Below are positions 1 to 7,573 of a stretch of DNA of 11,070 nucleotides, piece after piece; position 1 is the first letter of the stretch; each line of letters starts with the position of its first letter. The notes below the pieces were generated by a model that had not been told where the DNA came from, searched no databases, and saw only the letters and a list, made by a program, of their open reading frames with translations. Position numbers and translations under genes: made by a program. Source of the DNA: an uncultured Paracoccus sp. Lineage in GTDB: Bacteria > Pseudomonadota > Alphaproteobacteria > Rhodobacterales > Rhodobacteraceae. Location of the stretch: NCBI RefSeq assembly GCF_946221145.1, contig NZ_CAMIOH010000101.1, positions 1 to 11,070 on the forward strand, given 5' to 3'.

Positions 1-287
1 TCGTCGATGTCGCCTGCATCAGACTATGGCTCCGCCATTTGTCAAAATGACCTAAATTTTCCACTATCGCACGTCCAATCGAACGATTAAATGTTTCAAT
101 GGAGTGAGGCAATGGCGGGGACGGGGCTGCGACGACCACATACCCCGCGACGGCACCCGCCAGCAACGCACAGTCACCGTCAGGACGGACAGGGCGGACA
201 GCAGCCCACGCGCCGCGTCAGCGCAGCGTCCGGGGTATCTTGGGCACGTGGAGGTATAGGCCACGTCAGCAGCGCCGCACCGGCCCG

Positions 288-559
288 TGGATCACGCTGC
301 GCATCCCGGAACTGGAGGGCGAACTACCGCGTGATGAAAGCGGGCTCGACATCCCGCGGATCCTTGAAATCCTGCGCCAGAGGGTCCGCGACGTGGCCGG
401 ATTCGACGCCATCGGGGAATTCGCGCTTCAGCCTTATCCTTTGCCAAGTACCTGATGTCGAAGGATCTGGTGGACTCCACGGAAAGTTTGCGTGAAAGCC
501 GTCTGGTCACCCACTTGGTCGATAACCCGAGCGAGACCTTCGAGGGGGGAAATCCCCAA
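288..559 (+). pseudogene. Frameshifted relic of a DUF4011-type helicase/ATPase N-terminal region
   Basis: Two adjacent reading frames together read like one piece of a large DUF4011-containing superfamily I helicase-like protein. In the first frame, from about 288 to 427, I see RIPELEGELPRDESGLDIP and then RVRDVAGFDAIGEFAL. At about 428 the homology moves to another frame and continues as SFAKYLMSKDLVD, then SRLVTHLVDNPSETF. In the family as I remember it, 'FSFAKYLMWKDL' directly follows such a segment, so the break is a frameshift inside a once continuous gene. No start, no Walker motifs and no helicase domain are present, so nearly all of the gene is missing. The family name is from memory of the motif; the frameshifted continuity is visible in the sequence. 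Confidence 0.5.
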
Positions 560-943
560 TGCCGGAGCCCTCGGAAATCGATCACAAACATGCGCCGGGC
601 GATACCGAACCGTGCCATCGTGAAATAATTATGCTACATCAGCACGCCGCATATGCGTCGGGTCAGTTCTGCAATCTCGGCAGGCATACTCGCGCGGAAT
701 CTTGCCGTGCATCAGTTATCACGCTTCCAAGCGGGGCTGGCGTCCAGAGGGGCGGATTTTGCTTACTTACCGAGAGATAATCACAGACATAATATACAAA
801 TCTGTCGTCCCGTGCCTGGACTTGCAACTCTGTGAAGCCTTGGCGGCTCTAGGCGGCAGCATCGCTGTGCTTAGCTCCCAAGCGTCACGCAGACCGCCCG
901 CCGCTTTCAATCGTCCCTACGGCCCATTTCCCGGACGTCATCC
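560..943. other. Gene-free stretch, degraded accessory DNA
   Basis: I see no convincing gene, RNA or repeat here. Reading frames on both strands are short and carry no motif I recognise. Composition is more AT-rich than in the flanking core genes (for example around 770-810), which fits decayed accessory DNA next to the helicase relic. Bases 1-287 are likewise without a recognisable gene. Confidence 0.5.
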
Positions 944-1819
944 TTATGGCAGTATGAATTCTACGCCCGGCAGCACGGCGATTTCTGCAACATCGGCATA
1001 GTAGTTCGAAGTGATCTGATCGACGATGTCCTGCGTCCAGCCCGGCAGGTCGATGTCCTGATCCAGCACGGCGGGCAGTGCGTGGTTCTGAATCAGTTCC
1101 GCCGAGATCGCCCGTCGCCGTGCTACGCTTAGCTGGTCCTGAGCGGCAAAGGCGTCTTTCAACTGCTCCAGCCCGGCCTCGGTCAGGATCTCCTCAAGAT
1201 AGGTCATGCCGCCCTGCAACGGCGCGTCTGGGGGAATATGGCCGACCAGGCGCACGATTTCGGGCCAGATCAGCGGCACGTCCTCGTGGCACCAGATCAC
1301 CACGCGGCGGCCGGGCACCGCACGCAACAGCGCCTGGATCGGATCGCGCCACCGCAAGTCCTGCGGCTGCCGACCCTGCATCAGAACCTCGTAACCGCCG
1401 CCGGTGAAGATCGGCAGAACCTCGGCGATGAGGGTCGCGGGGTTGCGGATCGCCAGAAAGAACTCGACCTCGTGATCGGGAAACAGGTTGGCAAGCGCCG
1501 CCGCCCGCGCGCCCATCTGGGGATACAGCCCCGTCTGCCCCACCACCCGTCCCGGCGCGCCCATGAAGGTTGGCGTGGAAAACACCGCCCGGTCGGGGGC
1601 CTCGCTGTTCAGCACCGCATCCAGCATGATCTGCTGCATCTCGGGCGTGGCATGGCCGCCTTTCAGGGACATCAGCGCGTCTTCGAACAGGCCGCGATGG
1701 CGGTTCGGGGTGATGATGTCGATGCCGTGCTGCATCAGCCAGTCGCGGTTCTTCAGCAGCGTCTTGAGCAGCCTGTCCCCGTCCGTGCCATGCACCCCCA
1801 GGTGAAACACCATCTGCAT
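944..1819 (-). CDS. Sulfotransferase-like hypothetical protein
   Basis: A 291-residue soluble protein is predicted from the ATG at 1819, chosen because GAAGGA lies about 10 nt upstream; the open frame runs further to 1960, but that extension is Arg-rich and unlike protein. The N-terminus FHLGVHGTDGDRLLKTLL followed by NRDWLMQHGI recalls the P-loop-like PAPS-binding strand and helix of sulfotransferase-family proteins (typically 'lHiGthKtGTTslQ..l..nr..L...Gi'), but the usual Lys/Thr residues are degenerate, so activity is uncertain. The middle has alternating hydrophobic strands such as EVEFFLAIRNPATLI, resembling the region where that family carries its 3'-phosphate-binding Arg and Ser. No signal peptide or membrane segment is seen. 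It is transcribed away from the tRNA-Thr pair and its strong GC3 looks like core DNA. The fold assignment is an inference from two short motifs. Confidence 0.6.
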   Translation of the reverse strand: MQMVFHLGVHGTDGDRLLKTLLKNRDWLMQHGIDIITPNRHRGLFEDALMSLKGGHATPEMQQIMLDAVLNSEAPDRAVFSTPTFMGAPGRVVGQTGLYPQMGARAAALANLFPDHEVEFFLAIRNPATLIAEVLPIFTGGGYEVLMQGRQPQDLRWRDPIQALLRAVPGRRVVIWCHEDVPLIWPEIVRLVGHIPPDAPLQGGMTYLEEILTEAGLEQLKDAFAAQDQLSVARRRAISAELIQNHALPAVLDQDIDLPGWTQDIVDQITSNYYADVAEIAVLPGVEFILP

Positions 1820-1960
1820 ATGGGCAATGTCCTTCGCTTCCGTCTGCCGCGCCGGGCGCCGTCGCACAGTAGCGGGGCGATCCGTGCAGTCAAACCGCTT
1901 TCGCCGCTTGCGAAAGTCCCCAGCACCCGCTAGGCAGAAGGCGCCGCCATTGCGCGTCAT

Positions 1961-2000
1961 GCCGGTTTAGCTCAGCTGGTAGAGCAGCTGATTTGTAATC
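1961..2000 (+). pseudogene. 5' half of a tRNA-Thr(TGT), truncated
   Basis: The sequence begins GCCGGTTTAGCTCAGCTGG and runs through a good acceptor 5' strand, D arm and an anticodon loop TTTGTAA (anticodon TGT). Just after the anticodon stem the match stops: there is no T-arm of the GGTTCGAATCC type and no 3' acceptor strand ending AACCGGC. It therefore cannot fold as a tRNA. It closely resembles the intact tRNA-Thr 100 bp downstream and looks like the ancestral host copy broken by recombination or integration. Confidence 0.7.
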
Positions 2001-2097
2001 GGAGGGCCTGGAGGCGAGAATACGTGTCGGATCATACGCTTAACGAGCGCGCGGTCCGGGCAAGTACCGAATAGGCACAGGATTTCGGTGTCAGAGG

Positions 2098-2172
2098 GCC
2101 GGATTAGCTCAGCGGTAGAGCAGCGGTTTTGTAAACCGAAGGTCGGGGGTTCAATCCCCTCATCCGGCACCA
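2098..2172 (+). tRNA. tRNA-Thr (anticodon TGT), CCA encoded
   Basis: This is a full cloverleaf. The acceptor strand GCCGGAT (2098-2104) pairs perfectly with ATCCGGC (2162-2168), followed by discriminator A and encoded CCA. The D arm is GCTC/GAGC. The anticodon loop TTTGTAA gives TGT, which decodes ACA and probably ACG. The T stem GGGGG/CCCTC pairs with a terminal wobble around TTCAATC. The anticodon stem has one G-A mismatch at its outer end. It converges on cas3, whose stop codon lies 4 bp beyond the CCA, so the cas island begins right at the tRNA 3' end, a classic attachment position for integrating elements. Confidence 0.95.
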
Positions 2173-2176
2173 TTCA

Positions 2177-4441
2177 TCAGAAGATGACAGCCTCTCCTTT
2201 GGAAACCGCATCCAAAAACAAGGCTCCAGCCATATAGCCCAGAAAATTGGGGTCATAGGCATGCGGCCACCAATAGATGTCTTCACGGCCGGGCAGCGGA
2301 TCAAGACCAAGATGGCTGGTACGGTTCGCCCAGACCTGTACGCTACCTGCGAGCAAATCTCGCGTTGCGACCTTATCACGACCGATGAGGCGATCACGTA
2401 ACACGGAATCAACGACAACGAGTCGGGTGTCAGATTCAATGACGCGCCCTTGCTCTGCCACATCAGGATAGCGGCGCTCGTTTTCCGCGTCGACAAGCAT
2501 CTCGACGCTGTGACCGGAGTTCCTTTGTCTCATCTCCATTCTCATCGCCAGCGTGACCAGTTCCGCGGGATCGATCTGTCCGCGAAACTTTCCCTGTTCG
2601 AAAAGGCGCGCCAAGATATTTGCCGGGATATTGGCGGCCGGATGTGCTTTCAGTCCGTCGCTATGAGAGATGGTGAAATCATGAACCGTAACGCCCTCGC
2701 TCCATTCGGCATTCCGGTTGCCCCGGCCGCTGATCTGGATGAGCGATGCAGTCGAAAAACGTTCGCGAAAAGGAGTACGGAACGAAAGATCGACGCCGGC
2801 TTCCATCAAGCTCGTCGCGACCAACGTCCAGTCGCTGGATGGACTGTTCGCGTCGAGCCGCGTCTTGACCACTTCGAGAATCCGTTCCCGGTCGCGTGGT
2901 GCGAGAGCCGTCGACAGATGCAGAACGTCATGCCCGCCCTGTCGCATTGATAGAACCAGGGCAGCCGCGCTCTGAACCGTGTTCATGATGAGCAATCGCG
3001 GCCCCGGCGACGCCGCAACCTTTTCGATCAATGCCCGCGGCCCATCGAGATGACCTTCCGAGACATAGGAGACGCGCTTGGCCTCAGCCTGTCGCAGTGG
3101 GGCGACAAGTTCTTCAGGCACCAGTTCAGGAAGCGTTGCCCGCGCATCGCCGACAATGTCATCGACCTCCCAGAACCGGGCCAGAGAACCGCTGGCGAAC
3201 ACGAATGAGCAACCCCAGTCAGTAGACAGTTCACGCAACCAGAGCCAATTCTGAGGCCACAAATGCGCGGGAAGTGATGCATGCGTCTCATCGACGAAGA
3301 CGACCGATCCTGGCAGGGAATGCAGCTTTCGCAAATCCGAGGGTGTGTTGGCAGAGAGGGTGCCGAAGAACTGAACCGCTGTGGTTAGCACAATCGGGGC
3401 GTTCCAGAGCGCCGCAAGATCACGCGACGGGAGACTGGAGAAATCGGCACGGTGGTGATGTTCGACCACGACCAGTTCCGCCATGTCCTTTTCATCTTCA
3501 AGGACCAGCGCCTTCCGAAGTCGTTCGGCCGTCTGCGACAGGATCGCCGTGTAGGGCGCAACGACAAACAAGCGCCTCGCACCGGTCGCGAGCGCCCGAT
3601 TCAGCGCGTAGGCGGTAACAGCCGTGGTTTTGCCGACACCGACCGGTCCCTCGCATGCCATGAAGGCACAACCTGGCTCGCGACCCCGGCACGCTTCATA
3701 GAACCGGCGCCTCAAAACGTCGCGCGCACCGCCTCCCTGGCCGAGCCTTGCTACATAGGCGTCGAGAGCCGCCAGCCTTTCCGGCCAGCGCGGTAACGGG
3801 GGCCGCGGCTCGGTCCAGCCAGTGTCGGCATGGGCGCTATCGGCATGGTCGGCATCGACCAGGCAAGACAAGGCAAGACGCAGCGGAAGGCCATGGACCG
3901 TCTTTCCTCTTGCAGGTTGATGGTAGCCGATTGCAGCCTCATGCTCCTCCAGCATCTTCGCCAACAGGTCGTTTGTGCGGTCGATCTGCGACTGGTGGTC
4001 TTGATAAGCATCATCGTCACGACGCCGACCGCGCAAGCGCCGGTCGTGCTTGCTGGTGAAATGGACCGGTTGCGACGGCAGTCCGGGCGCGTGGTGAGCA
4101 CGCACGAGCCAAGCTGCCATCTCCGCACCACAGGACCGCAGATGCGCCACACCTGCGTCAATGTGATCCCAGTCAAGCCGCTCCCCGCGGCCACGCGCGA
4201 GAGCCGCCTGCACATCGGGATCGATTTTGCCCAGATCGTGAAAAGTAGCGGCGTCTTCGATTGCCTGAGCAATCAGAATTCGCCGATTCGGGTCGGAATG
4301 AAAGGAGAGCATGGCTGTCGCGCGTCGACCGGCTCCATCTACGACGCCTTCGCTGTGCGATGTGCCGGCGATATGCGCAGCATAGGTTTGCGGCGGCGCA
4401 TCGGCGGTGCGGGCCGAGTGGGCGAGTGGCGTCTTGCCCAT
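2177..4441 (-). CDS. cas3: Type I-C CRISPR helicase-nuclease Cas3
   Basis: A 754-residue Cas3 is predicted, which in the family is recruited by target-bound Cascade and unwinds and degrades DNA. The N-terminal HD nuclease shows AAHIAGT (H23), FHDLGK (H68, D69), DH (H93) and AHH (H116, H117). The SF2 helicase follows: Walker A GPVGVGKT at 265-272, DETH at 384-387, ASGSL at about 416-420 as motif III, ATSLMEAGVDLSF at about 542-554 as motif V, and QISGRGNRN at 569-577 as motif VI. The C-terminal end includes YDPNFLGYMAG. All catalytic motifs look intact, so it is probably active. I chose the ATG at 4441 because it lies one base after the cas7 stop (TAACATG), implying translational coupling; the open frame extends to 4549 but only inside cas7. 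It is the last gene of the operon and ends next to tRNA-Thr. Confidence 0.93.
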   Translation of the reverse strand: MGKTPLAHSARTADAPPQTYAAHIAGTSHSEGVVDGAGRRATAMLSFHSDPNRRILIAQAIEDAATFHDLGKIDPDVQAALARGRGERLDWDHIDAGVAHLRSCGAEMAAWLVRAHHAPGLPSQPVHFTSKHDRRLRGRRRDDDAYQDHQSQIDRTNDLLAKMLEEHEAAIGYHQPARGKTVHGLPLRLALSCLVDADHADSAHADTGWTEPRPPLPRWPERLAALDAYVARLGQGGGARDVLRRRFYEACRGREPGCAFMACEGPVGVGKTTAVTAYALNRALATGARRLFVVAPYTAILSQTAERLRKALVLEDEKDMAELVVVEHHHRADFSSLPSRDLAALWNAPIVLTTAVQFFGTLSANTPSDLRKLHSLPGSVVFVDETHASLPAHLWPQNWLWLRELSTDWGCSFVFASGSLARFWEVDDIVGDARATLPELVPEELVAPLRQAEAKRVSYVSEGHLDGPRALIEKVAASPGPRLLIMNTVQSAAALVLSMRQGGHDVLHLSTALAPRDRERILEVVKTRLDANSPSSDWTLVATSLMEAGVDLSFRTPFRERFSTASLIQISGRGNRNAEWSEGVTVHDFTISHSDGLKAHPAANIPANILARLFEQGKFRGQIDPAELVTLAMRMEMRQRNSGHSVEMLVDAENERRYPDVAEQGRVIESDTRLVVVDSVLRDRLIGRDKVATRDLLAGSVQVWANRTSHLGLDPLPGREDIYWWPHAYDPNFLGYMAGALFLDAVSKGEAVIF

Positions 4442-4442
4442 G

Positions 4443-5324
4443 TTAACCCATCGCAGGAATAGGCCAATGTTTGGCGCACAGATCCTCGAAGGAGGCGAGA
4501 CGTGCGCGCAGATCGTCCGGCAAGCCCGAAGGCAGGTCGTATTCCTCAATGCCGAGCGATGGCTGTGCCGGACCGAATTCCGGTTTCCGCTTCGGCTTCA
4601 GCGCCGCGAGGATCAATGGGTCCGGGCATGACCCCAGCGGGTTGGCGTGCTCTGCATACCAGGCATGAACGATATGAACCTCCGGACGGATGCCGGACGC
4701 GGTGTGCGCATAGGCATGCGGCACGAGGAATTTCAGAACGTCGATGTCTCGAAGATCGCAGCCGCTCTTGTGCGCGGCGCTCGGATTGACGAAAAACGGC
4801 ATCACGTAAAGCCCATGGCGCACGACCCGGAAGGCGAGAGGCGCCATGCCGCGGTCCTTGTCGCCCTCGACGCCCGCCTTGTTGGTCAAGGTAAGCCGCA
4901 GGATATCGACGGGCGCGATGCTCACCCCGGGACCGAACTGGACGACCCCGGTGGTGATGAACTTGCCCTGATCGGCCTTTTCTACGAACGTGTTGCCGAA
5001 GACGCGGCCGTCCCAGAAGGCAGCACGAAAGTCATCCAAAGCCATGGCACTGATCGCCTTGCGATCACGGCCACGACTCTCAAGAACTCCGAACGACCGG
5101 TTTTCGCAGGGGCCAACCGCGACAAGAGCAGCCTTTCGGACCTCGCTTTCTTCACGTTCCATGAGGTCGCGAAGCTTCCTTTTGAATGACACCGGCGAAA
5201 TCAAACCGCGTCCGTCCGCCTCGAAGGTGCGCGGCTCGCTTTCACCGTCCGGATCTCCGTTCGGATTGGAGTTGACGACGTTGATGATGAGCACCCCTGT
5301 GCCCCGATTGAATGCTGCGGTCAC
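4443..5324 (-). CDS. cas7: Cascade backbone subunit Cas7 (Csd2-like, type I-C)
   Basis: A 293-residue Cas7 is predicted, the subunit that polymerises along the crRNA spacer and kinks every sixth base out of the duplex. The hallmark NSNPNGDPDGESEPR lies at residues 18-32, close to the Csd2/Csh2 signature (NPNGDPD...PR), followed by SFKRKLRDL. A central FGNTFVEK segment and TGVVQFGPGVSI match the 'FG...TGPVQF...S' region of the family. The later RVVRHGLYVMPFFVNP matches the strand where family members read 'HGLY..hGF'. The start is GTG at 5324, overlapping the cas8 stop by 4 nt (GTGA), with GGGAG upstream. It differs enough from textbook Csd2 to be a divergent I-C branch. It lies between cas8 and cas3 in one operon. 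Confidence 0.92.
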   Translation of the reverse strand: MTAAFNRGTGVLIINVVNSNPNGDPDGESEPRTFEADGRGLISPVSFKRKLRDLMEREESEVRKAALVAVGPCENRSFGVLESRGRDRKAISAMALDDFRAAFWDGRVFGNTFVEKADQGKFITTGVVQFGPGVSIAPVDILRLTLTNKAGVEGDKDRGMAPLAFRVVRHGLYVMPFFVNPSAAHKSGCDLRDIDVLKFLVPHAYAHTASGIRPEVHIVHAWYAEHANPLGSCPDPLILAALKPKRKPEFGPAQPSLGIEEYDLPSGLPDDLRARLASFEDLCAKHWPIPAMG

Positions 5325-5785
5325 GCCTCTTCTCCCTTACTCATGTCATTGCCACCAAGCACCGTGCTTTCGCTTTTCTTTTCACGCGGCGGCAAACCAG
5401 CCATGTAGCCGAGCAGAAGCTCGGCCTGGAAAGCTTCGCTTGTCTTGCCGTCTATCTGACGCAGTTGCTCACACAATGCCGCGGCAACAGGAGCAATGCG
5501 CCGTGCGTGCGACAGTGCCGTGTTCACTGCGATGGCCTTGCCTCGGTCCTCGTCTTTTTCTCCGTTCCGAACCGGTTTGGTGCTTGACGCCCAGTGCGCG
5601 TATGGCGGCCAGCGCTTGAGCAGCAGCTTCAGGGCTGCCTGAGGTCGTTCCGACGCCATGCCCAGCAGCGAATTGCCGATGAGAGAAGACGGAATGCTCC
5701 CTTTTCTGACATCCATGCAATAGCCGACATGAACGGCATCGACTGTCGCCAGCAACTGGCCCATGCGAAAGCCTGCATCCAGCAT
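5321..5785 (-). CDS. cas11c: Internally translated Cascade small subunit Cas11c
   Basis: Within cas8, codon 556 is an ATG preceded by a perfect Shine-Dalgarno AAGGAGG (5797-5791) with a 5-nt spacer, in frame with the cas8 stop. The product would be 154 residues, beginning MLDAGFRMGQLL, and mainly alpha-helical. It is established that type I-C, I-B and I-D systems make Cas11 from an internal start in the 3' part of their large-subunit gene, and that the small subunit lines the Cascade belly and stabilises the R-loop. An SD this good inside a gene, at the right place and in frame, is strong sequence evidence. The start is visible in the sequence; the role is inferred from the family. Confidence 0.82.
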   Translation of the reverse strand: MLDAGFRMGQLLATVDAVHVGYCMDVRKGSIPSSLIGNSLLGMASERPQAALKLLLKRWPPYAHWASSTKPVRNGEKDEDRGKAIAVNTALSHARRIAPVAAALCEQLRQIDGKTSEAFQAELLLGYMAGLPPREKKSESTVLGGNDMSKGEEA

Positions 5786-7450
5786 ATAACCCTCCTTCTT
5801 TCTGCCGATACCAAGCAAAAGCACGCCGATCCATGTCGCGGAACGCAAGGCATCCCGACGGAGGTCGGCCTTCGGATCAAAATTCTTGAGGTGATCGCTT
5901 CCCTTCTTCTGTGCCTGTGCCAAACCAGACAGCAACCCCCCGTGTCTTTTGATGAGAACGGCGAGAAGCTTGCGCGCCAGACGCGGGACATCGCCCCGAT
6001 CGAGAAAGAGTTGAAACATCTCGGCGGCGCTCACACCGGTCACGTCGATACGCCGCCGCCCCCCGTTTGCAAAAACGGCACGCGACAGGGGCACAAGCGA
6101 CAGAGGCGAAACATAGGGCGGGTGCCGAATGACGATCTCGGATTTGCCTTTCCCCGGAAACGGCAGGCTCATCCATTCAGGCGTGTTTGCGACCGCGCCC
6201 TGCCAGCGTTGCGCGGCATGCCAGAATCCAGAGGCACTCAGACTGTGGTGATAGATGCTTTTCCGGTTTGCCGGATCGACGGCACGGAGAACAAGGATCG
6301 TGACCTCATCCTCTGGCGCGCCATGTTCCAGCTTGCCCTTGCTTTGCGCGATGACACGCGAAGCAAGTTCTTTCAACGCAGCTTGGCCCGACACCTCGTC
6401 ATCACTCGCGAGGGCTTCGGCCGGCCTCAATTCCGGGTCGGCGAGACTGACGACGAGCAGGTCCGGCTTGTCGCCCGCCTCCGCCGGAATGAGGCGCCAG
6501 GTCCTGTCCTTCATCTTCCGGTCCGTCAGGGTTTCTACAGCACCCGATAAGCGTTGGACGAGTTCGGCGCCGATGGGAAACGACGCATCTGCCGTGCGCC
6601 CGTATCGGGCCAATGAGGGTATGTCGCTATTGCGCGAGAACAGATAGGTCTGACCGAGGCCGGGAAGGGTTGGCTGAGGAAAATTGCCGGCGTGGGGCGT
6701 GACAGGATGGCCACTCAGGGCGCAAATGATCGCGTCGTTGCTTCGGTCAGCGGCGGCTCCGTTCAAGACGCGACTGACGGCAGAGACCTGGCGCGGATCG
6801 GTGGCGTCGCGCTGGAACTCAAGTTCCTCGACGTCGATCGCAAGCGCAACCGGTCCCGTCAGGGCCGCCCTGATAAGGTCATTCCATTCGTCGCCCCGGT
6901 TACTGCGGGCATAGGCAGAGAGGATATCCACCAACTGTTCAAGAAAAGACGGCAACGCATCAAGAGCGGCCAGAAACCGCTCAAAGGCGGCGGGTACGGC
7001 GGCCGATAGAGGGTCATTCCTCAGCGATTGAAGAGAGACGAGCCGTTCGGCGATGCGCGCTCTGTGTCCTGCGCTCGGCCATTCCTTGATTTGAGAAGCC
7101 CTGGCGGAATACTCGGCCAAAAGCCGCTGAAGCTCCTGCCGGTGGGCAACGGGCGACTTGCCGCCCTTCCAGGCAGCATTGTGGACATCAAGCGCGTTCT
7201 GATTCATCAGAAGCAGTCCAGCAGCCGTCTTGAGCCCAGGGAAGCCGTTGTGCTGCCCATCCCGCAAGGTCCAGACGAACCCGCCGCTGGCATCCTGGAT
7301 AATCTCCACGGTGTCTATGCGACCCCCTGCCGCTAAGCGCACACGTAGGGCGCTGCCTTTCGCCATACCCTTGATATCAGGATGTCGACCGGGGGCCTTG
7401 ATGTCGTGCGCAGCCAAACCGCGCTTGAGGATGAGGAGATCATTCAGCAT
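5321..7450 (-). CDS. cas8c: Cascade large subunit Cas8 (Cas8c/Csd1-like)
   Basis: A 709-residue large subunit is predicted, the component that reads the PAM and starts DNA melting. It is assigned mainly by position (cas5-cas8-cas7-cas3) and by its C-terminal helical region, where MGQLLATVDAVHVGYC is followed by VRKGSIPSSLIGNSL and LLLKRWPPYAHW. This resembles the Cas8c/Csd1 C-terminus ('LGrLlA..d..q...', then a repeated small-subunit-like bundle). At 709 residues it is longer than the roughly 600 usual for Cas8c. The ATG at 7450 has GGAAG nine nt upstream; a TTG at 7453 would give a better spacing of six, so either may be used. The C-terminal 154 codons also encode a separate small subunit. 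No zinc motif or membrane segment is seen. Confidence 0.85.
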   Translation of the reverse strand: MLNDLLILKRGLAAHDIKAPGRHPDIKGMAKGSALRVRLAAGGRIDTVEIIQDASGGFVWTLRDGQHNGFPGLKTAAGLLLMNQNALDVHNAAWKGGKSPVAHRQELQRLLAEYSARASQIKEWPSAGHRARIAERLVSLQSLRNDPLSAAVPAAFERFLAALDALPSFLEQLVDILSAYARSNRGDEWNDLIRAALTGPVALAIDVEELEFQRDATDPRQVSAVSRVLNGAAADRSNDAIICALSGHPVTPHAGNFPQPTLPGLGQTYLFSRNSDIPSLARYGRTADASFPIGAELVQRLSGAVETLTDRKMKDRTWRLIPAEAGDKPDLLVVSLADPELRPAEALASDDEVSGQAALKELASRVIAQSKGKLEHGAPEDEVTILVLRAVDPANRKSIYHHSLSASGFWHAAQRWQGAVANTPEWMSLPFPGKGKSEIVIRHPPYVSPLSLVPLSRAVFANGGRRRIDVTGVSAAEMFQLFLDRGDVPRLARKLLAVLIKRHGGLLSGLAQAQKKGSDHLKNFDPKADLRRDALRSATWIGVLLLGIGRKKEGYMLDAGFRMGQLLATVDAVHVGYCMDVRKGSIPSSLIGNSLLGMASERPQAALKLLLKRWPPYAHWASSTKPVRNGEKDEDRGKAIAVNTALSHARRIAPVAAALCEQLRQIDGKTSEAFQAELLLGYMAGLPPREKKSESTVLGGNDMSKGEEA
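5791..5797 (-). promoter_or_regulatory. Internal ribosome binding site for Cas11c
   Basis: AAGGAGG sits five bases before the internal ATG at 5785 in the cas8 frame. It is among the best Shine-Dalgarno matches in the window and decides the cas11 start. Confidence 0.8.
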
Positions 7451-7473
7451 CAATGAGTGCTTCCAATCGAGAA

Positions 7474-7507
7474 ACGGCGTTTTCAGGGATTACCCCAAAA
7501 GCGCCGT
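7474..7507 (-). terminator. Hairpin at the 3' end of the crRNA-like RNA (possible terminator or second pseudo-repeat)
   Basis: On the minus strand ACGGCG (7507-7502) pairs with CGCCGT (7479-7474). After a one-base bulge TTTT pairs with AAAA, and inside that GGG can pair with CCC around TAAT. The hairpin is followed by a short TTTCTC rather than a long T run. It starts right after about 33 nt of spacer-like sequence, so it could define the 3' end of the small RNA and attenuate readthrough into cas8. Alternatively, the segment 7508-7479 starts GACGG and ends TGAAAAC, so it may be a degraded second repeat. Confidence 0.5.
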
Positions 7508-7573
7508 CATTCAGTCGGAGCCTACAGGCGTCCAAACCCTCTTTCGATCCACGCCAGTTGGCGCTATGGCGGC
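7508..7573 (-). ncRNA. creA: crRNA-like RNA with one degenerate I-C repeat and one spacer-like segment (CreA-like antitoxin)
   Basis: The pseudo-repeat (7573-7541) begins GCCGC, has the hairpin CGCC-AACT-GGCG (7563-7552, plus a G-U pair), then the 11-nt handle TGGATCGAAAG. The type I-C repeats I recall begin GTCGC, carry a GC hairpin and end GCGTGGATTGAAAC, so the 3' part GCGTGGATCGAAAG differs at two positions. The spacer-like part begins at 7540 with AGGGTTTGGACGCCT. Its first 15 nt match a TTC-flanked site at 7702-7716 in front of the adjacent promoter, except at positions 6 and 12. There is one repeat only, so this is not an array. Cas5 would cut at the hairpin base to leave the 11-nt handle, and the RNA would load onto Cascade as a repressor guide. 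It follows the mini-ORF directly: the ORF stop TAG (7566-7564) lies inside the pseudo-repeat. The CreA identity is an inference from architecture. Confidence 0.82.

Noticed and set aside
94..101. GTTTCAAT, matching the end of a reverse-complemented I-C repeat
   Set aside because: A single 8-mer without hairpin, second copy or spacer; nothing else in the first 950 bases supports an array.
1238..1933. Long plus-strand ORF opposite the sulfotransferase-like gene
   Set aside because: It is an antisense shadow typical of high-GC DNA, rich in Arg, His and Pro, with no ribosome binding site.
1961..2040. First tRNA-Thr as a functional gene
   Set aside because: After the anticodon stem there is no T arm or 3' acceptor strand to pair with GCCGGTT.
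4442..4549. Upstream extension of cas3 to 4549
   Set aside because: The added residues are a shadow of cas7 and lack HD-domain sequence; the ATG one base after the cas7 stop is the natural start.
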